64,000 bases of DNA. Source: Pontibacter deserti (GTDB lineage Bacteria; Bacteroidota; Bacteroidia; Cytophagales; Hymenobacteraceae). This document shows, piece by piece, positions 18,104 to 26,586 of the stretch. The stretch spans positions 1-64,000 of the forward strand of contig NZ_JALPRS010000001.1 of NCBI RefSeq assembly GCF_023630255.1, given 5' to 3'. Within the stretch, counting starts at the first letter, position 1; each line of letters opens with the position of its first letter. A model generated the notes under the pieces. It was not told where the DNA came from. It was given only the letters and a program-made list of their open reading frames with translations, and did no database searches. The translations under genes were made by a program, and so were the position numbers.

Positions 18104-19240
18104 ATGAGAAACTATATACTTCTGTTGCTTATCCTGCTCTTAACTATAAATGCTGGTGCACAAGAACATGAGGACTCAGAGGATGAAGAATTAGATGAGT
18201 TGTTCAGGCCTGTGCCAAAGGCGAAGGTGCTAAACTATACATTGCCACAAATCAGGATCAGGAAAATCAGGAACTACACTCCATTTCAGGATCTGTCGCA
18301 CTATTCTCCAGAAAAGAACCTGGCAATGATCCCAAACCCCAACCGCAACAGCTTTTTCTATACCATAGGCTCATCTGGGATTGTTAAAACTCAAGTAATT
18401 AAAAGAGGATCAATTGGAAACACTCATGCCATTCTATACCGTGATTCAAGGTATAGCCAAGGTAAAGATGTATGGTTAGCTCTATATGACCCTGAACAAG
18501 AACGTTGGGAAAAGTATTACACCGGTTTAACTCAAAGCTTGCCCCTACATTTAAAATGGGACTCTCAGGTACCATTATTTAAAGATACTCACACCGTTCA
18601 AATTGAAGCTGCTTATACCCGGGATCTTCATTTAAAGGAAAACTTTTTTTCGATACTAGACCTGGTACAGGATGGTGTAGTGGTTGAGATAAACATTGCT
18701 AGCATTATAGCAGATTCAGACAGGGATGGACTAACAGACGTGCAGGAAGAGAGATTTATGCTAAACCCTAAGAAAAGTGATTCAGATGGAGATGGGTTGA
18801 TTGATAGCTTGGATCCAAACCCACGTTTTAGTTTGCCACGAACAGAATTTACTCAGATTTATGAGGAGGTGTATTTTTTCCCAAACTCCCTTGATAATTT
18901 GTTCTACCCGATCCCCTTTATGCCGCTAAAGTATGCTATGTATGCCTTAAAAGGCTCCGATGCTTCTACTTATTTGATTGTGAGTGATGATAAGAATATA
19001 CAAGGTATTGGCTTAAGTAACTACAGATTGATAATACTTACAACAGAAGAGTATAAAGCACAAAAAGACTTTGGGCTTAAAAAATTTAGGCAAATCCACT
19101 TCAGTCCAATTAGTAAAATAGGAGGAAGTAAAAATTTATATAATGTCAGGATATCGAGTGGGAGTGGCGGAAATAGTTATACCATAAGAAAAAGCAAGAA
19201 TGGTTGGGAATACCGGCACGAGTATTTCTGGATAACGTAA
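18104..19240 (+). CDS. Secreted protein with thrombospondin type-3 calcium repeats
   Basis: A 378-residue protein with a clear signal peptide (MRNYILLLLILLLTINAGAQ), then an acidic stretch (EHEDSEDEELDEL). Residues ~204-240 contain two Asp-rich calcium-binding repeats of thrombospondin-3/OmpA-TSP type (DSDRDGLTDVQEE and DSDGDGLIDSLDPNPR). The rest is not recognised. The codon use is more AT-rich than in its neighbours. Likely periplasmic or surface-exposed. It follows the HAD phosphatase closely but may have its own regulation. Confidence 0.75.
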   Translation: MRNYILLLLILLLTINAGAQEHEDSEDEELDELFRPVPKAKVLNYTLPQIRIRKIRNYTPFQDLSHYSPEKNLAMIPNPNRNSFFYTIGSSGIVKTQVIKRGSIGNTHAILYRDSRYSQGKDVWLALYDPEQERWEKYYTGLTQSLPLHLKWDSQVPLFKDTHTVQIEAAYTRDLHLKENFFSILDLVQDGVVVEINIASIIADSDRDGLTDVQEERFMLNPKKSDSDGDGLIDSLDPNPRFSLPRTEFTQIYEEVYFFPNSLDNLFYPIPFMPLKYAMYALKGSDASTYLIVSDDKNIQGIGLSNYRLIILTTEEYKAQKDFGLKKFRQIHFSPISKIGGSKNLYNVRISSGSGGNSYTIRKSKNGWEYRHEYFWIT

Positions 19241-19307
19241 CTTTTTAGTTTTAAAGGATAGACAATCGTTGCCACGCTGGCATTGAAAGATCGAACAACC
19301 TAAGCTA

Positions 19308-19740
19308 ATTACCCTCTTGAGAGGGGTAGGGGTGTGTTTACTTTTGCTGCTCTAATATCCAACTCTCAATGGTACGCAATACATTTGGTAAATTTTGCTT
19401 TACTTCCAAATCAGTTAAACGTAAAAAGCGAACGCCAAAACTTTCTAGTTGCCGCTGTCTCTCCATATCTTCTGCAAAGCTATAGTCATGGCTGTCACCA
19501 TCAATTTCTATGGCTATCTTCAATTCACTGCTGTAAAAATCAACTATAAAACTATCTAACGGCTTTTGGCGGTGGAAATCATAGCCTAGCATTTTTCTGC
19601 CTTTTAATTCCTGCCAGAGAAGTATTTCACTTAGGGTGCTGTTGTTACGCAGTTGCTTTGCTAGTTCTTTCAGGTATGGCTTGTATGGTATGTGCTCTCT
19701 CATAAGTAAACACACCCCTAACCCCTCTCAAGAGGGGAAT
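19308..19740 (-). mobile_element. DUF559 element 1, bounded by hairpin-bearing inverted repeats
   Basis: The ~35-base left end (19308-19342) and the right end (19705-19740) are inverted copies of each other with one substitution and one missing T. Each end contains a C/G hairpin with stem CCCTCT/AGAGGG (7 bp at the right end, 6 at the left) and a 2-base loop, then a GGGG run leading into TGTGTTTACT. The interior is filled by a single DUF559 gene: its stop lies in the left repeat and its ATG is two bases inside the right repeat. No target duplication was found. Same architecture as 24475-24963 but with different repeat sequence. Confidence 0.6.
19338..19703 (-). CDS. DUF559 endonuclease-like protein
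   Basis: A 121-residue protein of the DUF559/very-short-patch-repair-like PD-(D/E)xK nuclease fold. Conserved points are a Glu in the first helix (TLSEILLWQEL), FHRQKPL, the metal Asp in FIVDFYSSELK, and IEIDGDSH with the ExD pair and following His. Start ATG 19703 is chosen; a GTG four codons upstream (19715) would lie inside the inverted repeat. It is a relative of the protein at 24524-24910. The gene occupies all of the DNA between the repeats. Function unknown; nuclease activity is inference from motifs. Confidence 0.8.
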   Translation of the reverse strand: MREHIPYKPYLKELAKQLRNNSTLSEILLWQELKGRKMLGYDFHRQKPLDSFIVDFYSSELKIAIEIDGDSHDYSFAEDMERQRQLESFGVRFLRLTDLEVKQNLPNVLRTIESWILEQQK

Positions 19741-19804
19741 AGTTCACAAGTAATTTGCCCGCAATCATTTTGTAGTTAACTTATAACTATACCCCCAAAA
19801 TAAA

Positions 19805-19828
19805 AAAACCGGCCTAAGAGCCGGTTTT
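19805..19828. terminator. Terminator of the small lipoprotein gene
   Basis: AAAACCGGC (19805-19813) pairs with GCCGGTTTT (19820-19828) around 6 bases, with A and T runs on either side. It lies 30 bases past the stop of the minus-strand lipoprotein at 19858. Confidence 0.8.
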
Positions 19829-19857
19829 ATATTTTTAAGGGTGGTAAGTGGCGTTGG

Positions 19858-20040
19858 TTAGCCGTTTACGCGTTGTGTCGTAGTGGTAGTAGTCTCGTTA
19901 GATGCCGATACGCTTACTTTTTCCTTTATAGTAGGATTTTCTACGTTGCCCAGGTTGTAGTTGTAGGCCGGGCAGTAGGTTTTGCAGGAAGCCATACCCA
20001 TAGCAAGGCAAAGCGTACCGAATACTAATAACTTTTTCAT
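19858..20040 (-). CDS. Small lipoprotein
   Basis: A 60-residue protein with a lipoprotein signal (MKKLLVFGTLCLAMGMASC, lipobox Cys at 19) and a short mature part ending in a Thr-rich stretch (ETTTTTTQRVNG). No family is recognised; similar tiny lipoproteins are common in Cytophagales. It has its own terminator. It lies between the DUF559 element and the arginine decarboxylase gene. Confidence 0.7.
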   Translation of the reverse strand: MKKLLVFGTLCLAMGMASCKTYCPAYNYNLGNVENPTIKEKVSVSASNETTTTTTQRVNG

Positions 20041-20133
20041 GGTGGTGAATATTTAACGATGGTAGATCAAAAATACGGGAAATACAATAAAAGCAAAAGA
20101 CGCTAACTAAAAAACTTAAAAATAGTGTTTATC

Positions 20134-21528
20134 TTATACTTCGTAACCCAAGATACGTAACATCGCTTCACTTGTTTGCTCCGGCGCAAATTGCCAAGTC
20201 TTTATTTCTCCGTTCTCGTCTCTGTCTATCAGAATATGCTGCGGCGATGGTATCAGGCAGTGCTTAATTCCACCGTAACCACTTAGCTGCTCCTGGTAGG
20301 CACCCGTATGGAAGAAACCAATGTAAAGTGGCTCATCTTTAGGTATTTTAGGCAAAAACACCTGGAACGAGTGCATCTCTGAGTTATAGTAATCCTGGCT
20401 GTCGCAGGTCATGCCACCCAACTGTATTCTGCGGTATTCCTTATCCCAATGGTTAATAGAAAGCAGTGGCCAGCGCTGGTTCAGGGCCCAGGCATCCGGC
20501 AGGTTGGTGATAAAAGAACCATCTATCATGTACCATAGCTCTTTATCATTCTGCAGCTTCTCATCAAGTATAGAATAGATGTTGGCCGCACTTTCGCCTA
20601 CCGTAAAAATACCAAATTCAGTAAAGATGTTCGGCTCCGGTACTCCCTCTTCTGTACAAATTCGCTTAATGGTACGCAGTATCTCCTCGGTCATGTAGCG
20701 GTAATCGTACTCCACCTGAATAGAAGTTTTGATCGGGAAGCCACCACCAATATCAATAGTATCCAACTCCGGGCACACCTTCTTTAGCTCGCAGTACTTG
20801 TGCACAAAGCGGCTAAGCTCCGACCAGTAGTAAGATGTATCTTTTATACCTGTATTAATAAAGTAGTGCAGCATTTTCAGCTCAAATCTGTCATCTGGCT
20901 TAATCTGCTGCTCGTACAGGTCAATCACGTCGTTGTAGCGCACACCCAGGCGCGAAGTATAAAACTCAAATTTAGGCTCTTCGTCTGATGCCAGGCGTAT
21001 ACCTACTTTGGTCTTTACCTTTACGTGTTCCTTATAGTAATCAATTTCCCCCAGGTGGTCCAGTATCGGCATGCAGTTTACAAAGCCTTCGTTTATCAGC
21101 TCTGATATCCAGTGGCGGTAGCGCTCACGCTTAAAGCCGTTACAGATAATATAGGTGTCCTTGCTGATCTTGCCTTTGTTGTAAAGCGCACGCACGATCT
21201 GCATATCGTACCCCGATGAAGTTTCAATATGAATATCATTTTTCAGGGCTTCCTCCAGCACAAAAGAGAAGTGCGAAGCCTTGGTGCAGTAGCAATAAGT
21301 ATAAGTACCTTTATAATCCAGTTTCTCGATGCCTTCGTTGAAAAGCTTCTTGGCACGTTGTATCTGAGAACTTATTTTAGGTAAGTAGGTTAATTTAAGT
21401 GGAGTGCCATATTTTTTGATGATATCCATTAAAGGAATACCATTAAAAAGCAGCTCATTGTTCTCCACCTGAAACTCGTCTGTAGGGAAGTCGAATGTCT
21501 GGTGGATGAGGTCGGTATATTTATCCAT
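20134..21528 (-). CDS. speA: Arginine decarboxylase (fold III PLP enzyme)
   Basis: A 464-residue alanine-racemase-fold decarboxylase of the Bacteroidota arginine decarboxylase group, yielding agmatine for polyamine synthesis. The PLP lysine lies in YCTKASHF (Lys83), the phosphate-binding glycines in DIGGGFPI (~260), and the second active-site motif in GMTCDSQD (~385). It is shorter than E. coli SpeA and belongs to the PF02784 line. It diverges from the arginase gene with only 78 bases between starts, so the two arginine-consuming enzymes may share a control region. Confidence 0.88.
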   Translation of the reverse strand: MDKYTDLIHQTFDFPTDEFQVENNELLFNGIPLMDIIKKYGTPLKLTYLPKISSQIQRAKKLFNEGIEKLDYKGTYTYCYCTKASHFSFVLEEALKNDIHIETSSGYDMQIVRALYNKGKISKDTYIICNGFKRERYRHWISELINEGFVNCMPILDHLGEIDYYKEHVKVKTKVGIRLASDEEPKFEFYTSRLGVRYNDVIDLYEQQIKPDDRFELKMLHYFINTGIKDTSYYWSELSRFVHKYCELKKVCPELDTIDIGGGFPIKTSIQVEYDYRYMTEEILRTIKRICTEEGVPEPNIFTEFGIFTVGESAANIYSILDEKLQNDKELWYMIDGSFITNLPDAWALNQRWPLLSINHWDKEYRRIQLGGMTCDSQDYYNSEMHSFQVFLPKIPKDEPLYIGFFHTGAYQEQLSGYGGIKHCLIPSPQHILIDRDENGEIKTWQFAPEQTSEAMLRILGYEV

Positions 21529-21606
21529 TATAGGTTATGGTAGTATAAGAAAATATGCAATATTGATCGTTATTTACCATCTTTGCAATAAGTTTGTTTA
21601 AAATCT

Positions 21607-22578
21607 ATGAAAAAAGTGAAACTGATAGAAGTGAGGTCGGAGCTGGGAGCCGGCACGCGCGGCGCCAGCATGGGCGTTGATGCGCTGCGGGTAGCCTGCT
21701 GGGACAAAGGATCTGACTATTTCAAACGTTTCAACTCTGTTTCAGTACCTGATCTAAACTATACACTTTTCGATAAAGATCTGTTCCCAAACGCACATCG
21801 GATTGATAGTATACTTACTGTACAAAAAAACATAGCCAATACCGTAGAGCAAACAATTGCCATGGATATGTTTCCGCTGGTACTTTCCGGCGACCACTCC
21901 AATGCACACGGAACTATAGCCGGCATAAAAGCCGCTTATCCTGATAAAACGCTGGGCGTAATCTGGATCGATGCCCACGCCGATATCCATTCTCCGTATA
22001 CTTCGCCTTCGGGTAACATGCATGGTATGCCCCTGGCCGCTGCCCTGAACATCGATAACCTGGAGCGACAGATAAACGAACCGGAACCGGAAACCATTTT
22101 CTTCTGGAATTCGCTTAAAAAACTGGGAGTGGACGGCCCTAAACTGGAGCCACACCACTTGGTTTACATTGTAGTGCGCGATACTGAAGAGCCGGAAGAT
22201 TACCTGATGGCCACATATGGTATCAAGAATTTTACCTATGATGAGCTGAATGCTAAAGGTGTAGCACAGGTAGCCGCCGAAGTCTTAGACCGCCTCCGCG
22301 ACTGCGATATTATATATGTGTCTTTTGACGTAGATAGCCTCGATTCCAAATTCTCTAAAGGAACAGGTACTCCGGTAGAAGTTGGCTTAACTGTAGACCA
22401 GGCGAAAGAACTGAATTACCTGCTGCTACAGGACCCGCGCGTAGTGTGCTACGAGATGACCGAAATCAATCCTACACTAGACACTGAAAACACCATGGCT
22501 GAGAATGCCTTCGATATACTGGAGACTGCCACCGAAGCCATCTTACACAAAGAATCTAAAAGTACAGCTATACATTAA
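21607..22578 (+). CDS. Arginase-family ureohydrolase
   Basis: A 323-residue ureohydrolase. Manganese ligands are all visible: GDHS (95-98), DAHADIH (122-128) and the SFDVDSLDS segment (~238-246). SPSGNMHGMP after the second motif resembles the SGNLHG loop of arginases (arginine to ornithine and urea) rather than the shorter loop of agmatinases. Since arginine decarboxylase is divergent next door, an agmatinase role cannot be fully excluded. The stop overlaps the argS start by one base (TAATG). Confidence 0.88.
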   Translation: MKKVKLIEVRSELGAGTRGASMGVDALRVACWDKGSDYFKRFNSVSVPDLNYTLFDKDLFPNAHRIDSILTVQKNIANTVEQTIAMDMFPLVLSGDHSNAHGTIAGIKAAYPDKTLGVIWIDAHADIHSPYTSPSGNMHGMPLAAALNIDNLERQINEPEPETIFFWNSLKKLGVDGPKLEPHHLVYIVVRDTEEPEDYLMATYGIKNFTYDELNAKGVAQVAAEVLDRLRDCDIIYVSFDVDSLDSKFSKGTGTPVEVGLTVDQAKELNYLLLQDPRVVCYEMTEINPTLDTENTMAENAFDILETATEAILHKESKSTAIH

Positions 22579-24368
22579 TGCAACTTCAAGTTACTATTGC
22601 CCAACGGATCAGCCAGGCGCTGCAAGCTCTTTTTTCTATTTCAGTTGATGCCGCACAAATTGCCCTACAGCCTACGCGCAAGGAGTTTGCCGGCTCTTTT
22701 ACTTTTGTAACTTTCCCTTATACCAAACAGGCTGGCAAAGGCCCTGAGCAGATTGGCCAGGCACTGGGCGAGTACCTGAAAGAGAATGCTGCGGAGATAA
22801 AGGATTTTAATGTGGTAAAAGGCTTCCTGAACCTGGAAGTAGAGCAAACCGAGTGGATGCGCCTGTTCCGCGACCTGATGCAGAACGACAAGTATGGCTA
22901 CGGCAATACCAGCGGCAAAAAGGTAATGGTAGAATATTCGTCGCCGAACACGAACAAGCCACTGCACCTGGGCCACCTGCGCAATAACTTTTTAGGTTAC
23001 TCTGTTTCTGAAATACTGAAAGCCAACGGCCACGAAGTAATGAAAGCCAACCTGGTAAACGACCGTGGTATCCATATCTGTAAATCGATGCTGGCTTACC
23101 AGAAGTTTGGCAACGGCGAAACACCACAAAGCAGCAACACAAAAGGCGACCACCTGGCCGGTAAATACTACGTGCAGTTCGATAAGGCTTACAAAGAGCA
23201 GATAGACGAGCTGGCAGCAAACGGTATGGACAAAGAGGAAGCCAAGAAGAAGGCTCCTCTGATGCTGGAGGCTCAGGAAATGCTGCGTAAGTGGGAAGAA
23301 GGCGACAAAGAAGTAGTAGACCTGTGGAAGCAGATGAACGGCTGGGTGTACGAAGGCTTTGATGCGACTTACAAGAACATCGGCGTTGATTTTGATAAAT
23401 TCTACTACGAGTCGGAAACCTATATGCTGGGTAAAGAGCGTGTAGAAGAAGGCCTGGCGAAAGGTGTTTTCTTTAAGAAAGAAGATGGCTCTGTTTGGGT
23501 AGACCTGACAGATGAAGGCCTGGACGAAAAACTGCTTTTAAGAGCTGACGGAACATCGGTTTACATTACCCAAGACATGGGTACCGCCGAGTTGAAGTAT
23601 AACGACTTTCCATATGATCAGTCAATCTATGTAGTGGCTGATGAGCAGAATTACCACTTCCAGGTACTGAAGGCAGTACTGAAGAAGCTGGGCAAACCAT
23701 ATGCAGAAGGTATTTATCACCTGTCGTATGGCATGGTGGACCTGCCTTCGGGTAAAATGAAATCCCGTGAAGGTACGGTAGTGGATGCCGATGAACTGGT
23801 GCAGGAAATGATCGATACGGCTCGTCAGCAGACCGAGGAGCTGGGTAAGATTGAAGGCTTTACACCGGAGCAGGCAAAGGAACTATACCACACGCTGGCA
23901 ATGGGCGCCCTGAAGTACTTCCTGCTGAAAGTAGATCCGAAGAAACGCATGCTGTTTAACCCGCAGGAGTCGATTGATTTCCGTGGTAATACAGGTCCGT
24001 TTATACAATATACACATGCGCGCATTGCAGCTATACTTCGTAAGGCTGGCGAAATGGGGCTGAAGGTAGATGTAACGTCTTTCGACAACGTAGAGACGAT
24101 GCATGAGGCAGAGCAGGACGTAATTACGCAGTTGGTAAACTATGGCGCAGTGATAGAAGAAGCCGGGAAACTGCATGCACCATCTGTTATCGCTAACTAT
24201 GCTTACGAGCTGGCTAAAGCTTACAACCGTTTCTACCAGGAGATCTCGATCTTCAACGAAACCGACGAGCAGGCCCGTAACTTTAGAATTGCCCTGTCAG
24301 CTATGGTGGCCCGTTTTGTGCGTGAGAGCATGAGCCTGTTAGGTATTGCCGTACCAGAGCGTATGTAA
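22578..24368 (+). CDS. argS: Arginyl-tRNA synthetase
   Basis: A 596-residue class I synthetase of normal length. The N-terminal Add-1 domain is followed by the HIGH motif variant PLHLGHLRNN (~128-137), an insertion rich in Lys and Glu, the KMKSRE variant of KMSKS (~393) and a C-terminal anticodon-binding domain (ANYAYELAKAYNRFY ... ALSAMVARFVRESMSLLGI). It charges tRNA-Arg. Overlapping the arginase gene by one base makes coupled translation likely; this pairing of arginine breakdown with arginine charging is notable. Confidence 0.97.
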   Translation: MQLQVTIAQRISQALQALFSISVDAAQIALQPTRKEFAGSFTFVTFPYTKQAGKGPEQIGQALGEYLKENAAEIKDFNVVKGFLNLEVEQTEWMRLFRDLMQNDKYGYGNTSGKKVMVEYSSPNTNKPLHLGHLRNNFLGYSVSEILKANGHEVMKANLVNDRGIHICKSMLAYQKFGNGETPQSSNTKGDHLAGKYYVQFDKAYKEQIDELAANGMDKEEAKKKAPLMLEAQEMLRKWEEGDKEVVDLWKQMNGWVYEGFDATYKNIGVDFDKFYYESETYMLGKERVEEGLAKGVFFKKEDGSVWVDLTDEGLDEKLLLRADGTSVYITQDMGTAELKYNDFPYDQSIYVVADEQNYHFQVLKAVLKKLGKPYAEGIYHLSYGMVDLPSGKMKSREGTVVDADELVQEMIDTARQQTEELGKIEGFTPEQAKELYHTLAMGALKYFLLKVDPKKRMLFNPQESIDFRGNTGPFIQYTHARIAAILRKAGEMGLKVDVTSFDNVETMHEAEQDVITQLVNYGAVIEEAGKLHAPSVIANYAYELAKAYNRFYQEISIFNETDEQARNFRIALSAMVARFVRESMSLLGIAVPERM

Positions 24369-24474
24369 GACTAGTGATTAAGGCGATTTTTCTGATTACT
24401 TCAGGATTTCTGTCTGAACCGTAGATTAATATGGATTTGGTGTATTGGTGTTGATGCTGATTGTATAGACCTAA

Positions 24475-24963
24475 TGTGTTTCTTTACGTTAGCAGAAGGT
24501 CCCCCTTTGAAGGGGGCAGGGGGATGACAAACGTACAACAGGCAATGCCACAGAATAACCACTACAATCAAAAGCTGAAGCCTTTTGCTAAGGCACTCCG
24601 AAAAGAGTCTACAAAAGCAGAAGTACGGCTGTGGTGTGAGGTATTGAGCAAAGGCAAAACAGGCTTTACATTCCTGCGGCAGCGGCCTATTGGTAACTAC
24701 ATTGCAGACTTCTTTTGCAAAGAGCTGAAACTGGTTATCGAAGTGGATGGCTACACACATAACTTCAAAACTGAAGAAGATATAAAACGGGATAAAGAAA
24801 TTGCTGAGCTGGGGTTTACTACTTTGAGGTTTTCTGATACTGAAGTGATGAAAGATCTGCCAAATGTGGAGCGTGTTATAGTTGCTTTTATTGAAGGCTC
24901 GTTAAAGTAAATCATCCCCCTGCCCCCTTCAAAGGGGGACTTTCTGAGAATGTAAACAAATAA
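24475..24963 (+). mobile_element. DUF559 element 2, bounded by hairpin-bearing inverted repeats
   Basis: Positions 24499-24527 and 24912-24940 are perfect 29-base inverted copies. The match weakens but continues outward for ~20 more bases (left to 24475, right to ~24963). Each 29-mer holds a CCCCCTT/AAGGGGG hairpin with a TG (CA) loop, then a CAGGGGGATGA tail. The ATG of the left copy is the start codon of the enclosed DUF559 gene and the TAA ends one base before the right copy. It lies between argS and the glutathione peroxidase gene. Confidence 0.65.
24524..24910 (+). CDS. DUF559 endonuclease-like protein
   Basis: A 128-residue PD-(D/E)xK-like protein of the DUF559 family. It shares with the copy at 19338 the pattern of a first-helix Glu (TKAEVRLWCEVL), a FLRQRPIG strand, the metal Asp in IADFFCKELK, and IEVDGYTHN with the ExD and His. 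ATG 24524 is supplied by the left inverted repeat; a longer reading from 24461 would translate the repeat itself (SRRSPFEGGRG) and is rejected. The two copies are clearly homologous but far from identical. Confidence 0.82.
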   Translation: MTNVQQAMPQNNHYNQKLKPFAKALRKESTKAEVRLWCEVLSKGKTGFTFLRQRPIGNYIADFFCKELKLVIEVDGYTHNFKTEEDIKRDKEIAELGFTTLRFSDTEVMKDLPNVERVIVAFIEGSLK

Positions 24964-25011
24964 TACACGTGCAGGTTATCAAACAAGATCTGTACCTCAA
25001 CTATAAACTAT

Positions 25012-25617
25012 ATGAAAAAGCTGGTTAAACTTTTGGCGCTGGTGCCGGTATTAAGTATGATGGTAGCTTGCTCGGGTAACAACAACGGCAACACCGCATC
25101 TACTGACACCACAACATCAGATAAAACTATGGCAACAGAAACACAGACTAAGCAGGATTTCTACAACTTTAAGCTGACTTCGCTGGACGGGCAGGAAGTA
25201 GATTTTTCGAAGTATAAAGGCAAAAAAGTATTGCTGGTAAATACAGCCTCGGAATGTGGGTACACACCACAGTACGCAGACCTGGAGCAACTGCACGATA
25301 CATATGGCGAAAAAGTAGTTATACTTGGTTTTCCTGCAAACAACTTCGGTGGTCAGGAGCCAGGTTCTAACGAAGAAATTGCTGCTTTCTGCCAGAAAAA
25401 TTATGGTGTAAGTTTCCAGATGTTTGAGAAGATCTCTGTAAAAGGAGAAGACCAGCATCCACTTTATACCTGGTTATCGCAGAATGCACCAAATCAGGAA
25501 GAACCTAACTGGAACTTCTGCAAATACCTGGTAAACGAACAGGGCGAAGTTGTTGCTTTCTTCCCGTCTAAAGTGAAGCCGATGAGCGAGGAAATCGTGA
25601 TGGCTATTCAACAATAA
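25012..25617 (+). CDS. Glutathione peroxidase-family lipoprotein
   Basis: A 201-residue lipoprotein (signal with lipobox VAC, Cys20, followed by a Ser/Asn/Thr linker to ~45). The thioredoxin-like peroxidase domain holds NTASECGYT with the peroxidatic Cys82, LGFPANNFGGQEPGS, and the WNFCKYLV strand with the conserved Trp and Asn. It would reduce peroxides in the periplasm or outer membrane, probably with thioredoxin-like donors instead of glutathione. The lipid anchor is typical of Bacteroidota homologues. Stands alone, 101 bases after the DUF559 gene. Confidence 0.9.
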   Translation: MKKLVKLLALVPVLSMMVACSGNNNGNTASTDTTTSDKTMATETQTKQDFYNFKLTSLDGQEVDFSKYKGKKVLLVNTASECGYTPQYADLEQLHDTYGEKVVILGFPANNFGGQEPGSNEEIAAFCQKNYGVSFQMFEKISVKGEDQHPLYTWLSQNAPNQEEPNWNFCKYLVNEQGEVVAFFPSKVKPMSEEIVMAIQQ

Positions 25618-25647
25618 AATTTATACTTATTCACCGGAGTTTATACT

Positions 25648-26583
25648 TTGGATCATACAACACAACAAACATCACCAAATCCAGGTCTGGTAAAGGCCTG
25701 GATTTCGGCTTTTAGACCACGCACTTTGCCTTTAGCGCTCTCGTGTATAGGTATGGGTGGTTTTATGGCGGCTGCCAACGGCGTTTTTAACGGAACTATA
25801 GTTGCGCTTTGCGTGCTTACCACGCTCTTTCTGCAGATACTCTCGAACCTGGCCAACGACTACGGCGACTCCAAACACGGAGCAGACAGCGTGCACCGCG
25901 AAGGACCAATGCGTGCCGTGCAGGCAGGTCACATTAAAGCCGAGCACATGAAAAAGGGGATGATCGTGTTTAGCTTATTGTCGCTGGTATCGGGGTTGGT
26001 GTTGCTTTGGGTAGCGTTCGGTAGCGAAGGAATGTTGCTGGCACTGTTGTTTTTGGGCTTGGGTCTGGCTTCTATATGGGCGGCTATTAACTATACAGCT
26101 GGCTCCAAGCCATATGGTTATGCGGGGCTCGGTGATGTATTTGTGTTTATCTTTTTTGGGTTAGTGGGTGTGTTGGGTACATACTTTCTGCAGGCGCAGA
26201 GCTTAGATGCTGTAGTTATACTTCCGGCTATGGTTTGCGGCTTTTTTGCTACAGCTGTACTTAACGTAAACAACATCCGCGACATTAACTCTGATCTGCT
26301 GGCGGGCAAGCATTCTATACCTGTTCGCCTTGGACCAAAGCGGGCACGCATGTACCACTGGTTTTTGCTGGCTGCCGGAACGCTTAGTGCTGTCGCTTAC
26401 GTGGCGCTTACCTTTTATAGTTGGTGGCAGTTGCTGTTTATACTTGCTTTGCCTCTTGTTATAATTAACGGCGTAAACGTATGGCGTAAACAAACCTCTA
26501 AAGAATTAGACCCATACTTAAAACAGATGGCCATGACTACGTTGCTGTTTGTACTGCTTTTTGGAATAGGGCAGGTGTTGTAG
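25648..26583 (+). CDS. menA: 1,4-dihydroxy-2-naphthoate octaprenyltransferase
   Basis: A 311-residue UbiA-family membrane prenyltransferase that attaches the polyprenyl tail in menaquinone synthesis. It has about nine helices and the two Asp-rich Mg sites NLANDYGDSKHGAD (~67-80) and NVNNIRDINSDLLAGKHS (~208-226). The start is TTG at 25648; the nearest ATG in frame falls within the first membrane helix and would remove WISAFRPRTLPLA, a conserved family start. It begins 30 bases after the peroxidase gene. Confidence 0.93.
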   Translation: MDHTTQQTSPNPGLVKAWISAFRPRTLPLALSCIGMGGFMAAANGVFNGTIVALCVLTTLFLQILSNLANDYGDSKHGADSVHREGPMRAVQAGHIKAEHMKKGMIVFSLLSLVSGLVLLWVAFGSEGMLLALLFLGLGLASIWAAINYTAGSKPYGYAGLGDVFVFIFFGLVGVLGTYFLQAQSLDAVVILPAMVCGFFATAVLNVNNIRDINSDLLAGKHSIPVRLGPKRARMYHWFLLAAGTLSAVAYVALTFYSWWQLLFILALPLVIINGVNVWRKQTSKELDPYLKQMAMTTLLFVLLFGIGQVL

Positions 26584-26586
26584 AAA

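Noticed and set aside
22807..23220. Open frame of 137 residues antisense to argS
   Set aside because: Composition (many Arg, Ser, Cys) and position inside argS mark it as a shadow.
24461..24523. N-terminal extension of the DUF559 gene
   Set aside because: It would translate the inverted repeat itself; the ATG at 24524, supplied by the repeat, gives the normal family start.
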